Below are positions 34,706 through 43,592 of a DNA stretch of 58,518 bases, in pieces. Positions within the stretch are counted from its first letter, which is position 1, and each line of letters opens with the position of its first letter. The position numbers and the translations under genes were made by a program. Origin of the DNA: Erwinia sp. ErVv1 (GTDB taxonomy: Bacteria; Pseudomonadota; Gammaproteobacteria; Enterobacterales; Enterobacteriaceae); NCBI RefSeq assembly GCF_900068895.1, contig NZ_CDPK01000005.1, positions 416 to 58,933 of the forward strand, read 5' to 3'. The notes below the pieces were generated by a model, which ran no database searches, was not told where the DNA came from, and saw nothing but the letters and a program-made list of their open reading frames with translations.

Positions 34706-35341
34706 ATGCCTAACGACAAAACTGTAGCTAAAACGAATAGTACGTCTAACTCACAAAAAAACGTGTCATTAAAGGTTATTACATTCGATGAATTATGGTC
34801 GGCTTATCCTTCCAGTACGATTGAACATATTGACCAGTCAAGTAAAAAAGATGTTTTTTCCGATCATTGTGCAATAAATGTCAGTGATGCTCTTTATAAA
34901 TGTGGCATCCTTATGAAAACTTTCAGCAAAACCCGTTGTTGGAATTGCCCGACACCTGATCCAACGACGAAAAAGGGGATACACGCTATCAGGGCTGAAG
35001 AGTTGAGTGGATATCTTAAAACTCGCCCTTTTGCGGGGTGTCCTGTTCCGGTGAAATTGAACGGGAAAAATTTCAAGGAGAATGTCGAGGGGAAGACCGG
35101 TATTATCTTTTTTAAGGATTACTGGTTGAGAGGGAATGAACGGACTCCAACTGGGGATTATATCGATTTATGGAATAAAAGTAAATTAGCTGGTAGTGGT
35201 ACATTGGCTTCTTATCTTCAGGTGAACTTCCCTAGTGCAACAGAGAGTGTTTCTGGTTTATTTGGTTCGGATACCAGAATTACATCGCTTGAAAAAGCTA
35301 CTGAAGTGTTATTTTGGGAAATAAAATTAAAAATAAAATAA
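34706..35341 (+). CDS. Tae4-like T6SS amidase effector, possible catalytic-site variant
   Basis: The 211-residue protein matches the Tae4 family of peptidoglycan amidases, which cut the D-Glu-mDAP bond. The catalytic Cys lies in SDHCAINVSDALYKCG (Cys55), and the second motif is PTGDYIDLWNK. In Tae4 proteins this motif carries the catalytic His (GDHIDLWN or GHVTLWN); here the position is Tyr152, encoded by TAT at 35,159-35,161, one base from a His codon. The protein may therefore be weakened or inactive, or may use another residue. It lies 5 bases after vgrG in AT-rich DNA. The typical Tai4 immunity gene is not next to it; a membrane protein gene overlaps its end. Confidence 0.75.
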   Translation: MPNDKTVAKTNSTSNSQKNVSLKVITFDELWSAYPSSTIEHIDQSSKKDVFSDHCAINVSDALYKCGILMKTFSKTRCWNCPTPDPTTKKGIHAIRAEELSGYLKTRPFAGCPVPVKLNGKNFKENVEGKTGIIFFKDYWLRGNERTPTGDYIDLWNKSKLAGSGTLASYLQVNFPSATESVSGLFGSDTRITSLEKATEVLFWEIKLKIK

Positions 35342-35808
35342 TAACTGGTTCAGGTTCGGTGATAGCTTTGTTATATATACTTTTGATGATTTTTGCTGTG
35401 GGTGGATTTGACCGGGTAGGAGTGATTAATAGCACTATGGATTTATTTTGTTTTGAAAATGGTAATATTTATGGTGTCCTTTTATTCCTTTTCTGTGTGG
35501 CTGTGTTAGTGTTTTACTATATTGTAATCTCTAAGCGAAAGAGCAATGATGTGGCGCTGGGGTTGCTTATTTCATTCGTTATTGGCGCTATATTATTGGT
35601 GCTAATTATTAAAGTAACTTCGGTGCAGAAATACCTCTTTGATTTCTACATTTCTTGGTTTTATCATGGGGTGCATTTTGAGGGGGAAGAAAAGGTACCA
35701 CAGGTCTTTTCATTCATTTTACGCCTCATGGTTCTTTGCTTCTGCTGTGGTGGTATTATTTCAGCCATTTCTGTGAAATTTATCAAGCGAAATCTGATTA
35801 AGGTATGA
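35314..35808 (+). CDS. Small four-helix membrane protein, candidate immunity protein
   Basis: The 164-residue product has about four hydrophobic segments (near residues 15-33, 50-70, 80-102, 130-152) and no motif I know. A TTG start at 35,314 overlaps the Tae4-like gene by 28 bases; no good ribosome site is visible, so translation may depend on coupling. The DNA is very AT-rich. Its position suggests immunity to the Tae4-like protein or to a lost effector, but known Tai4 proteins are periplasmic, not multi-pass, so this is only a possibility. Confidence 0.5.
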   Translation: MGNKIKNKIITGSGSVIALLYILLMIFAVGGFDRVGVINSTMDLFCFENGNIYGVLLFLFCVAVLVFYYIVISKRKSNDVALGLLISFVIGAILLVLIIKVTSVQKYLFDFYISWFYHGVHFEGEEKVPQVFSFILRLMVLCFCCGGIISAISVKFIKRNLIKV

Positions 35809-35827
35809 ACTAAATACATCACGTTAT

Positions 35828-35865
35828 TTTACGCTCTAATATAGTCAAACTATGAGGGGCGTAAA
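35828..35865 (+). terminator. Imperfect hairpin between the membrane protein and the lipase gene
   Basis: TTTACGC and GCGTAAA form the outer stem and ATAGT / ACTAT the inner stem, with a mismatched interval. It lies in the 89-base gap after the candidate immunity gene and may reduce read-through between effector cassettes. Confidence 0.4.
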
Positions 35866-35897
35866 CTAAACACGTGCAAGGATAGAGGTTTAGTTTT

Positions 35898-37841
35898 ATG
35901 ACAACGAATTCACTGGTCACTTCCGTAACCCATAGTAACGCCGATGTCATGGCTGGGAAGCAAAAAAACTACTGGGTAGAAATCCAACTGGTTGATGAAC
36001 AGGGCGATCCAGTGGCAAATATGCCATGGAATGCAGAAAGCTCACATCCGGATTCTGGTCCTGCAGAAGAGTTCACTTATTCAGGTCAAAGTAGTGCAGA
36101 AGGACTGATCAGAATCGATATGCAACATGGCCTGGAGCTGAAACTGACTTTAGGCGGCAATCATCTGGTAAAGGAAATGGAGAAACGTTCTCTTCGTGTT
36201 GGTAGAGATCCTATAAACGACTCTATTGTTCGCCCAAAAGCAGAGGGAGAGGGCTACGTTTGGCACTATGCCGTCGTGGGTGAGTTATGTCATGAAAAGC
36301 CTGATTTACAGCTAAGAGACGGGGAAGAGTTACCCTTATTTCATTTTCCAATCAGTAGTTCATTTAAGGGCATTAAGGTCAGAACAAATGAACTTGAAAA
36401 GCGCCATGTGATCGAAATTTGCCCGTTCAGATCTTGGGAATTAGTCCTCCATCACCAGAATGATTACTCTATGGCAAATGCCATTAATTTAGGATTGGCC
36501 TCGGATTTAGCTTATGATGATATAAATATTATAACGAAGTATTTTATTAATAAATGTCAGGACCTATCGACGATACCATCCAGAAAGAATGGTCAATCGA
36601 CTATTAATGCTTTAGTCGTTGATGTGCCGTATTCTGATAGATATTTTCTTCCGATAGATATTGATTCGACAAAAGCTGATGATCCTGAAGGGGATACACA
36701 ACTTTATTATGTCTATAATAATAATAAAATAGTCATTGCGTGGCGCGGAACTGCCAGCTTGACCGATGGGATAACTGATGCTTCTTTCAGGCCAGTAGAG
36801 TCCGATAGTTGCAGTATTAAATCTGAATGTACTTCATTAGTTCCAGTTGGGAAGGTGCATACTGGCTTTTGGGAAGGCTATACCTTAATAGAACGAAAAT
36901 TCGAAAAGCAACTTACTGAACTAACGAGAAAAATACCGGGTAAAGATTTGTTTATTTGTGGGCATAGTTTAGGAGGAGCGCTGGCATTAATTCACTCTGC
37001 AAGGTTAAAAAATAGGAACCCACTCCTTTACACATATGGCATGCCAAGAACGTTCACTAAAAATGCTGTAGATGCATTATCAACAATTATCCATTACCGA
37101 CATGTAAACGATCAAGATCCAGTACCATCAGTTCCACCTGAAGCTGATCTGGATAACCAGTTATATAAGTTATGGGGCCCATTGGGAACAACTCTTGGTT
37201 TTTTATGGTCCGTCGTTGAGCTTACCGCCTGGCAAATCGTAGAGTGGGGGGACTGCTTTTGGCACCATGGAAACACAGTTGCATTTTTAACCACTACTCA
37301 AAGTAGAAAATGGCAACAATGTAGCATAGAGCTTCCTTACCCAAGAAATTGCATGACCATTCAGGCAAGACTTCCTGAAAAAGTTAAGCTCTATCTTGTA
37401 CCTTCCCTGGCTCTTCAGGAAGCTAAACAGTCCGGGCAAGATCAAAAGGATTTTAAAGCTACGCTTACCAAGGAAGATCTTAAAGAATTTTTCCCTGAAG
37501 GTATGAATCCAAATAGAGGTATTCCAGCTAATGTTGGAAATCATCTCCTGACATCATATATGCCCTATGTAAATAATAAATTACTAGGGTTAGCTTATGA
37601 AAAAGAGTTGAGCGATGGAAAGACCTTCACTGAACATGCGGATAAAGTCGCTTCCTTTGAATTACAAATGGATCACTATTCAGGTGAGATTCCTAAGAAT
37701 GAGTTTGACAGGAATAAAAAATTTCTTTCACTCGAGGATTTACTAAAAAACTCGCTTAACTCAACCATCTCAACCGCATCCGGCTCTGATGCTGTAAAAA
37801 GATTTGGCCATTATGGAGAAGAGGACATAGAAAATGTATAA
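35898..37841 (+). CDS. T6SS lipase effector, class 3 lipase fold
   Basis: The 647-residue protein has an N-terminal region (about residues 22-135, VEIQLVDEQGDPVANMPWNA) like the small beta adaptor domains of T6SS cargo. A lipase domain follows with IAWRGTAS, the HTGFWEGY loop, nucleophile Ser357 in ICGHSLGGALAL, the acid in HVNDQDPVPSVP and a probable His in FWHHGNTVAF. A further C-terminal domain has unknown function. GHSLGG with HTGF marks class 3 lipases, used by several T6SS phospholipase effectors against target membranes. The next gene, overlapping by 8 bases, encodes a lipoprotein that is probably its immunity protein. Confidence 0.82.
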   Translation: MTTNSLVTSVTHSNADVMAGKQKNYWVEIQLVDEQGDPVANMPWNAESSHPDSGPAEEFTYSGQSSAEGLIRIDMQHGLELKLTLGGNHLVKEMEKRSLRVGRDPINDSIVRPKAEGEGYVWHYAVVGELCHEKPDLQLRDGEELPLFHFPISSSFKGIKVRTNELEKRHVIEICPFRSWELVLHHQNDYSMANAINLGLASDLAYDDINIITKYFINKCQDLSTIPSRKNGQSTINALVVDVPYSDRYFLPIDIDSTKADDPEGDTQLYYVYNNNKIVIAWRGTASLTDGITDASFRPVESDSCSIKSECTSLVPVGKVHTGFWEGYTLIERKFEKQLTELTRKIPGKDLFICGHSLGGALALIHSARLKNRNPLLYTYGMPRTFTKNAVDALSTIIHYRHVNDQDPVPSVPPEADLDNQLYKLWGPLGTTLGFLWSVVELTAWQIVEWGDCFWHHGNTVAFLTTTQSRKWQQCSIELPYPRNCMTIQARLPEKVKLYLVPSLALQEAKQSGQDQKDFKATLTKEDLKEFFPEGMNPNRGIPANVGNHLLTSYMPYVNNKLLGLAYEKELSDGKTFTEHADKVASFELQMDHYSGEIPKNEFDRNKKFLSLEDLLKNSLNSTISTASGSDAVKRFGHYGEEDIENV

Positions 37842-38601
37842 GAGATTTAATTTATTCATCTTGATTCAGGCTGTTTTTTTGCTAAATGGATGTGCTCAGG
37901 CAACTGACAGAACATTATCACCACCACCGAACTCCGGTTGGATTAATGTTGAGATAAAAAATCCTTCACCGTATACAAAGCCTTTTCCTCTTGAAGTGTT
38001 ATACGTATCAACGACGTGCAAGCGTGAATTGATGAGCATGCGAGATGGCCAGCATTATGAGAAAGTGGGGCTCAATCCAATAAAAATACCTCTTCAGGAA
38101 AAGAGCTCATCAGGTATATGGATTGCAAAAATAGCAAAAGATGGCGGCGGTAAGTGCAACTGGAAACTGAGTGAGTTCAATTTGGGTATTGAATATGTTG
38201 ATACTACCCACCTCGGGAAGGGTTTAGTTCCAGGAACTGCCGTTGGTGCTACAATTGCATTTGATGACAATGCAACCAAAAATGGTCGATTTAAGGTGTT
38301 TGAAGGTTCTGAACTTGTTTTATCTCCTGTGTACTATCCTTTAATTGATAGTAATAAAGATATAAATGTGAATGATACTTTGAATTTATTTGGTCAGGAT
38401 GATTTTTTACTGAAAAAGATAGTATCTCCTGCTAAAAGCATTCAGATAAAATTTGAACCGACAGTTGATGATTCTAAAGTAGTCCGAATGATCGCCCCAA
38501 CTGAACAAAAAGTCGGAGTAAACTATAAAATTATCTACCCCGATGGTTCAGTTGTGTCCGACGGAACAACTCACCCTGATGTAAATAAGTTAAAGGATTA
38601 A
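37834..38601 (+). CDS. Immunity lipoprotein for the lipase effector
   Basis: The 255-residue protein has a lipoprotein signal (MYKRFNLFILIQAVFLLNGC, lipid-modified Cys20) and a conserved-looking RTLSPPPNSGWI segment directly after it. The mature part would face the periplasm, where T6SS phospholipases act. The 8-base overlap with the lipase gene supports an effector-immunity pair. The start of a second, truncated copy follows. Confidence 0.7.
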   Translation: MYKRFNLFILIQAVFLLNGCAQATDRTLSPPPNSGWINVEIKNPSPYTKPFPLEVLYVSTTCKRELMSMRDGQHYEKVGLNPIKIPLQEKSSSGIWIAKIAKDGGGKCNWKLSEFNLGIEYVDTTHLGKGLVPGTAVGATIAFDDNATKNGRFKVFEGSELVLSPVYYPLIDSNKDINVNDTLNLFGQDDFLLKKIVSPAKSIQIKFEPTVDDSKVVRMIAPTEQKVGVNYKIIYPDGSVVSDGTTHPDVNKLKD

Positions 38602-38604
38602 TTT

Positions 38605-38790
38605 ATGTATAGGGTTATTAATAATCTATTCCTCAGTACTCTAATATTTTTTATTGTTAGTTGTGTCAGTGCAGATGATCGAACATTATCGCCACCATCC
38701 GAAAATCCTGATTTTAATAAAATCAATGCAAAGTTACTGCTAATAAATACAGGTGTTTATTATGTCCAATGGTATCGTTTTGCTTGGTGA
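38605..38790 (+). pseudogene. Truncated second copy of the immunity lipoprotein
   Basis: The frame opens with a lipoprotein signal (MYRVINNLFLSTLIFFIVSC) and ADDRTLSPPSENPDFNKI, parallel to the start of the preceding lipoprotein (ATDRTLSPPPNSG). After about 45 residues similarity ends, and the frame runs into the PAAR gene. The rest of the gene is missing, so it is the stub of a duplicated or replaced immunity gene. Confidence 0.7.
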
Positions 38791-39028
38791 CAAAACTTCT
38801 CATGGCGGAAAAGTGATCTCCGCCTCTTCCAATATTACTGTCGACGGGAAAAAAGCCGCGTTAGTGGGTGATATGGTGAGTTGTCCGGTAGATGGACATG
38901 GAACGAATCCTATTGTGGAAGGATCACCGCGCCGGACATTTAACGGTCGTGCTGTTGTCGTTAATGGCTGCAAATGTCAGTGCGGTTGTACTGTAATTTC
39001 AAGTGCGCAGAACAGCACCGTAGGATAA
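38762..39028 (+). CDS. T6SS PAAR-domain spike tip protein
   Basis: The 88-residue product is a complete PAAR protein: GIVLLGDKTSHGGKVISASS, VGDMVSCPVDGHGTNPIVEG, and a cysteine- and histidine-containing tail (NGCKCQCGCTVIS) for metal binding at the cone tip. It sharpens VgrG and can carry effectors; here it has no toxin extension. The start at 38,762 lies inside the truncated lipoprotein frame, so the cargo recombination point is just upstream. Confidence 0.9.
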   Translation: MSNGIVLLGDKTSHGGKVISASSNITVDGKKAALVGDMVSCPVDGHGTNPIVEGSPRRTFNGRAVVVNGCKCQCGCTVISSAQNSTVG

Positions 39029-39031
39029 TCA

Positions 39032-40192
39032 ATGGGTTGGGAAAGGACGAAAGCAACAACGATTGAGTTACCTTCAGAGCCATCTTTTACGGGGTGGCTG
39101 TTGGTAGGAGGCGTAGCCGCAGTTGTGGGTATTTTGCTGTTTATTCTGCATGCGTCAGGCATGGTTAAGGCACTGGCTGTATTCAATATCTGGTGGCTGG
39201 CATCCAGCCCGGTTCTTGGCTGGTTTTTCCTGTTTTGTTTGCGGGGGTGGCTGTGGGGAAGAATAGTCAATGAACATCAGTTTTTGCAGAAGGAAGCGGA
39301 TTACGGACAGCAACAGTGGGAAGCCTGGGCTGGACGCTATCTGGCCGTACTTGGAAGCAGCATACTGCTACCTTCCGGAGTGACCTCTGACGCCATTGCT
39401 AAATCAGATGCTGCAGATTCGCCGCAATTTCTTTCACTGACCAGCCATTTTGATGTGAAATCAGCGACGTCCACCTCCTTGCTCGAACTGGGTCTGGCAG
39501 GTGTACAAAGCGCGATCGCGATATTGCCTGCGACAGTGCCGTTCAACGTCACCATTGTGAGTGACATGATTTCGTCAGACTTCGAGACCCGATTTCGTGA
39601 ATCATGGGTAAAAATTTATCCAGGGCATGCGATTACAGGTTCGATTTCATGTTGTGAAGCCCTTTCTTTTGCCTGGATCGAAGAGCGCCTTAAAAATCCC
39701 GTTTTCGATATTGATTTGATCCTGATATTGCAGAATCAGGGGGGGGAACATTATTCCGATGCACTCGCGACCATGATACTGACCAGCGATGATATTGCTG
39801 AAAAATACCAGCTTTCACACTCCGCCCGCATATTGCGACCGATGCCGCTGGACATGCCAAATTTCAGGGCTGATATGGAATTGTTCCTCGAAACACAAAC
39901 GATCGCCTGTCAGACGTCAAACGTGTTTTGTGATTACGGGCACTGGAATGACTGGTTTGCTGATCTAATGACAGCGTCTCAATCACATCTGACACCGTGG
40001 GTGCCGCAGGAAATTGATGTACTGGAAAAATATAACGGTATTCCAGGAGCCGGGAGTGCGTGGCTTTTAACCACATTACTGGCCGACATCGTGTCCGTCA
40101 GCAACAAACCTGTTTTAGGGTTGTTTACTTCAGGTACTGATCGTTTTGTCAGTACTGTTACCTCAGGGAGTGGAAATAATGATGCCGGGTAG
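39032..40192 (+). CDS. Conserved T6SS-associated membrane protein of unknown role
   Basis: The 386-residue protein has two membrane helices near its N-terminus (about residues 21-43 and 48-70), followed by a soluble domain of about 310 residues. The domain has no motif that identifies an enzyme. A gene of this size between PAAR and tssM occurs in Klebsiella- and Enterobacter-like T6SS loci. It overlaps the start of tssM by 14 bases, so it is translated with the structural genes and probably supports assembly rather than being an effector. Confidence 0.7.
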   Translation: MGWERTKATTIELPSEPSFTGWLLVGGVAAVVGILLFILHASGMVKALAVFNIWWLASSPVLGWFFLFCLRGWLWGRIVNEHQFLQKEADYGQQQWEAWAGRYLAVLGSSILLPSGVTSDAIAKSDAADSPQFLSLTSHFDVKSATSTSLLELGLAGVQSAIAILPATVPFNVTIVSDMISSDFETRFRESWVKIYPGHAITGSISCCEALSFAWIEERLKNPVFDIDLILILQNQGGEHYSDALATMILTSDDIAEKYQLSHSARILRPMPLDMPNFRADMELFLETQTIACQTSNVFCDYGHWNDWFADLMTASQSHLTPWVPQEIDVLEKYNGIPGAGSAWLLTTLLADIVSVSNKPVLGLFTSGTDRFVSTVTSGSGNNDAG

Positions 40193-43100
40193 TTCATGGA
40201 GCAAAGGGGGGCTTGCCGGCATAATAGCCTGCATCTCAGCAATTATAGTGGCCTTGATCATGCATTTCGGCCCCTCGCAAGGCCTTGATACCCGACTGAA
40301 GCAAGTGCTCGCATTTGTTGCCGTATGGATAGTCTTGCTGATTGTTTTCTATATGCCGTTCATGTTCCGGTTCATGCGGGAAAAGTATCACCGCTGGCGA
40401 GAACAGAAGAACAGTGCGTTGCCTTCTGATGAATCAAGAGTTGCCCGGACCGCGCCTCGCAATGTCACCGTCGACACCATCCGTGAAGCCATGCGTAACC
40501 TCTACGGTCGACGTTGGGGACGTAAAACCCGCATCCTGCTGGTAACCGGTACCGTCACTGAAGTGGAGCAACTGACCCCCGGTCTTACAGCTCAGCTCTG
40601 GCAGGAAGACCGCGGCACGTTGCTGCTGTGGGGCGGTGACCTCAATACGCCTGCAGACAGTGCCTGGCTGAGCGCGCTGCGCAAACTGCGCCGCCGCCCG
40701 GTGGATGGTATGGTGTGGGTCACTTCAGCCTTTGATCAGCTCTCAGCGCCGGGGCTGGAGAAGCCGCTGCCGGTACCGTCTGAAAGCACCATGGATTCCC
40801 TGTCTCATGCCATCAGCGCGCGTATGGATGCGCTGGGCTGGAAACTCCCCCTATATATCTGGTCCCTGCATCCGCGCGCCGGTAAACCGGAAGGGCGCAT
40901 TACTCAGGCGACCGGCTGTCTGTTACCTGCCGGGTGTCGTACCGCAGGGCTGGCAGAACAACTCTCCGCCCTGACGCCGGAACTGACTTCGCAGGGTTTG
41001 CTGCAAACCTGCGGTGAGGTGAAACATAACTTCTTGCTAACGCTGGCTGACCAGCTCATTCGCGAGCCACAGAGCGTGACCGTACCGCTTTCGGTGATGC
41101 TCAACCCGTACCGCCCGCTGCCGCTGGCTGGCGTGGTGTTCAGCCAGCCTTCTGCCGGTGCTGAACGTGCCGTGCCGTACCACTGGGGCATGGATAAGCG
41201 CTGGGATGTTCTGCCTGAGTCAGTAAGGACGCTTCCTGCCGGACTGCGTCCGCGCAAGCCGGGCATCCCATGGCGTAAGGTGATGGCGTCTGTTGTCGCC
41301 CTGGCGATGGTGAGCTGGGCTGTGTGGATGGGTATCGCGTATGTCACCAACCGCAGCCAGATTGCTGGTGCAAATGCACAGGCTTCGCTTGCCGCCCGAC
41401 AGAATCAGCCGCTGGAGCAGCGCCTGCACGCGCTGTCTGAACTTCAGAAAACGCTGTCCCGCCTGCAGTACCGGTCTGAACACGGCGTGACGTGGTACGA
41501 GAAGGCCGGACTGAGTCAGAATGATGCGCTGCTGGCAGCACTCTGGCCCCGTTATCAGGACAGCGCACTGCCGCTGCTGCGTGATGCGGCCGCAGACCAC
41601 CTGCAGAAACAGGTCAGTGCCTTTAATGCGCTGCCGCCGGGCAGCCCGCTGCGCGAGCAGATGGCAAAAACCACCTGGGAGCAGCTTAAGCTCTACCTGA
41701 TGCTGGCCCGTCCGGAACACATGGACGCAGCGTGGTTCAGTTCTGCGCTGCTGCACGACTGGCCAAAGCGTGGCGGTGTTAAAGACGGCGTCTGGCAGGG
41801 AGTGGCTCCGTCACTGCTGTCGTTCTATGGCGCACAGCTGGCGACACATCCTGAGTGGAAATTGCGGGCAGATGAAAACATGGTCAGCCAGGCGCGCTCC
41901 CTGCTGGTTCGCCTGATGGGCGTACGTAACAGCGAATCGACCCTGTACCAGAAGATGCTCTCTCAGGTGGCGCATCTGTATGCTGATATGCGCCTTGAAG
42001 ACATGACCGGCGATACCGACACCGTCCGCCTGTTCAGCACCACCGAAATCGTGCCGGGCATGTTCACCCGCCAGGCCTGGGAACAGGCCGTGCAGCCTGC
42101 CATTGAGAAAGTGGTGAAGGCGCGCCGGGACGAGCTCGACTGGGTGCTCACAGACAGTAAGCGTCAGGTGAATAAACAGGACGAGACCTCGCCGGAAGCC
42201 CTGAAAAAGCGCCTGACGGAACGCTACTTCGCAGACTTTGGCGGGGCCTGGCTGGAGTTTCTCAACAGCCTGCGCTGGAACCGGGCCATCACGTTGTCGG
42301 ATTCCATTGACCAGCTCACACTGATGGCCGACGTACGTCAGTCACCTCTGGTGGCGCTGATGAACACCCTGAATGTGCAGGGGCGCACTGGCCAGACCGG
42401 CGAAGCGATTTCGGATTCTCTGGTGAAGTCGGCGAAGAATCTACTGGGGGGGGATAACAAGGATGCGATTGACCAGAGTGCCGGTGTTCACGGGCCACTG
42501 GATGCAACCTTTGGCCCGGTGCTTGCATTGATGGACAAAACCCGCACCGGTACGCAGGCCCAGAGCCTCCAGTCGTATCTGACCCGTGTCACCCAGGTGC
42601 GCCTGCGTCTGCAGCAGGTGACCAACGCGGCTGACCCGCAGGCAATGACCCGGACCCTGGCTCAAACGGTGTTTGAGGGCAAAGCCGTGGACCTGACCGA
42701 AACCCGCGACTACGGCAGCCTGATTGCCGCCGGCTTCGGTCAGGAGTGGAGCGGTTTTGGTCAGACGGTGTTTGTTCAGCCGATGGAGCAGGCCTGGCAG
42801 CAGGTACTGACGCCGGCAGCAGACAGCCTGAACGCCCAGTGGCAACAGGCAGTGGTGAGTGACTGGAACAGCGCCTTTGGCGGGCGCTATCCCTTCAGTG
42901 ATGCCAGCAGTGAGGTTTCTCTGCCGTTACTGGCGAAATACCTGAATACCGACTCGGGCCGTATTGCCCAATTCCTGCAGACGCGGCTTAAAGGCGTGCT
43001 GCGCCGGGAAGGGAGTCGCTGGGTGCCGGACAGCATTAATTCACAGGGGCTCACGTTTAATCCGGCCTTCCTGGAGGCCATTAACACCCTGAGCCAGCTA

Positions 43101-43592
43101 TCTGACGTTGCCTTCCCGCAGGGCAACGCCGGCATGAACTTCGAACTGCGACCGGGCACCGCCGATGGCGTAATGCAGACTGACATGATTATCGACAGCC
43201 AGAAACTCACCTATGTGAATCAGCTCCCGGCGTGGAAGCGCTTCACCTGGCCTGCGGATACCGAGGCACAGGGGGCGAATCTGAGCTGGATAAGCACCCA
43301 GGCGGGCACCCGCCAGTACGCCGATATCCCTGGCGCATGGGGCTGGATACGCCTGCTCGATAAGGCTGTGGTCAAGTCTTACCCGGGCGTGGGCAGCAGT
43401 TACAGCCTGAGCTGGAAGGCTCAGGACGGCCGTACACTCAATTACACCCTGCGAACCGAGGTGGGAGAGGGGCCGCTGGCGCTGCTGAAGCTGCGTAAGT
43501 TCCGCCTGCCGGAAACCATTTTCAGCACTACTGGCGTAGTAGCGTCAGAGCAGGCCGCCAGCGCGAACAGTGATGCAGAGGAGGTTTACTGA
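40179..43592 (+). CDS. tssM: T6SS membrane complex protein TssM (IcmF family)
   Basis: The 1137-residue protein has two N-terminal membrane helices, a cytoplasmic region, another helix near residue 388 (VMASVVALAMVSWAVWMGIA), and a long periplasmic part ending in the TssM C-terminal domain that contacts TssJ. In many TssM proteins the cytoplasmic domain starts with a Walker A loop; the equivalent segment here reads ILLVTGTVTEVEQLTPGL and lacks GxxxxGK. The start at 40,179 follows CAGGGAG by 8 bases. The stop overlaps tssA by one base. Confidence 0.93.
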   Translation: MMPGSSWSKGGLAGIIACISAIIVALIMHFGPSQGLDTRLKQVLAFVAVWIVLLIVFYMPFMFRFMREKYHRWREQKNSALPSDESRVARTAPRNVTVDTIREAMRNLYGRRWGRKTRILLVTGTVTEVEQLTPGLTAQLWQEDRGTLLLWGGDLNTPADSAWLSALRKLRRRPVDGMVWVTSAFDQLSAPGLEKPLPVPSESTMDSLSHAISARMDALGWKLPLYIWSLHPRAGKPEGRITQATGCLLPAGCRTAGLAEQLSALTPELTSQGLLQTCGEVKHNFLLTLADQLIREPQSVTVPLSVMLNPYRPLPLAGVVFSQPSAGAERAVPYHWGMDKRWDVLPESVRTLPAGLRPRKPGIPWRKVMASVVALAMVSWAVWMGIAYVTNRSQIAGANAQASLAARQNQPLEQRLHALSELQKTLSRLQYRSEHGVTWYEKAGLSQNDALLAALWPRYQDSALPLLRDAAADHLQKQVSAFNALPPGSPLREQMAKTTWEQLKLYLMLARPEHMDAAWFSSALLHDWPKRGGVKDGVWQGVAPSLLSFYGAQLATHPEWKLRADENMVSQARSLLVRLMGVRNSESTLYQKMLSQVAHLYADMRLEDMTGDTDTVRLFSTTEIVPGMFTRQAWEQAVQPAIEKVVKARRDELDWVLTDSKRQVNKQDETSPEALKKRLTERYFADFGGAWLEFLNSLRWNRAITLSDSIDQLTLMADVRQSPLVALMNTLNVQGRTGQTGEAISDSLVKSAKNLLGGDNKDAIDQSAGVHGPLDATFGPVLALMDKTRTGTQAQSLQSYLTRVTQVRLRLQQVTNAADPQAMTRTLAQTVFEGKAVDLTETRDYGSLIAAGFGQEWSGFGQTVFVQPMEQAWQQVLTPAADSLNAQWQQAVVSDWNSAFGGRYPFSDASSEVSLPLLAKYLNTDSGRIAQFLQTRLKGVLRREGSRWVPDSINSQGLTFNPAFLEAINTLSQLSDVAFPQGNAGMNFELRPGTADGVMQTDMIIDSQKLTYVNQLPAWKRFTWPADTEAQGANLSWISTQAGTRQYADIPGAWGWIRLLDKAVVKSYPGVGSSYSLSWKAQDGRTLNYTLRTEVGEGPLALLKLRKFRLPETIFSTTGVVASEQAASANSDAEEVY

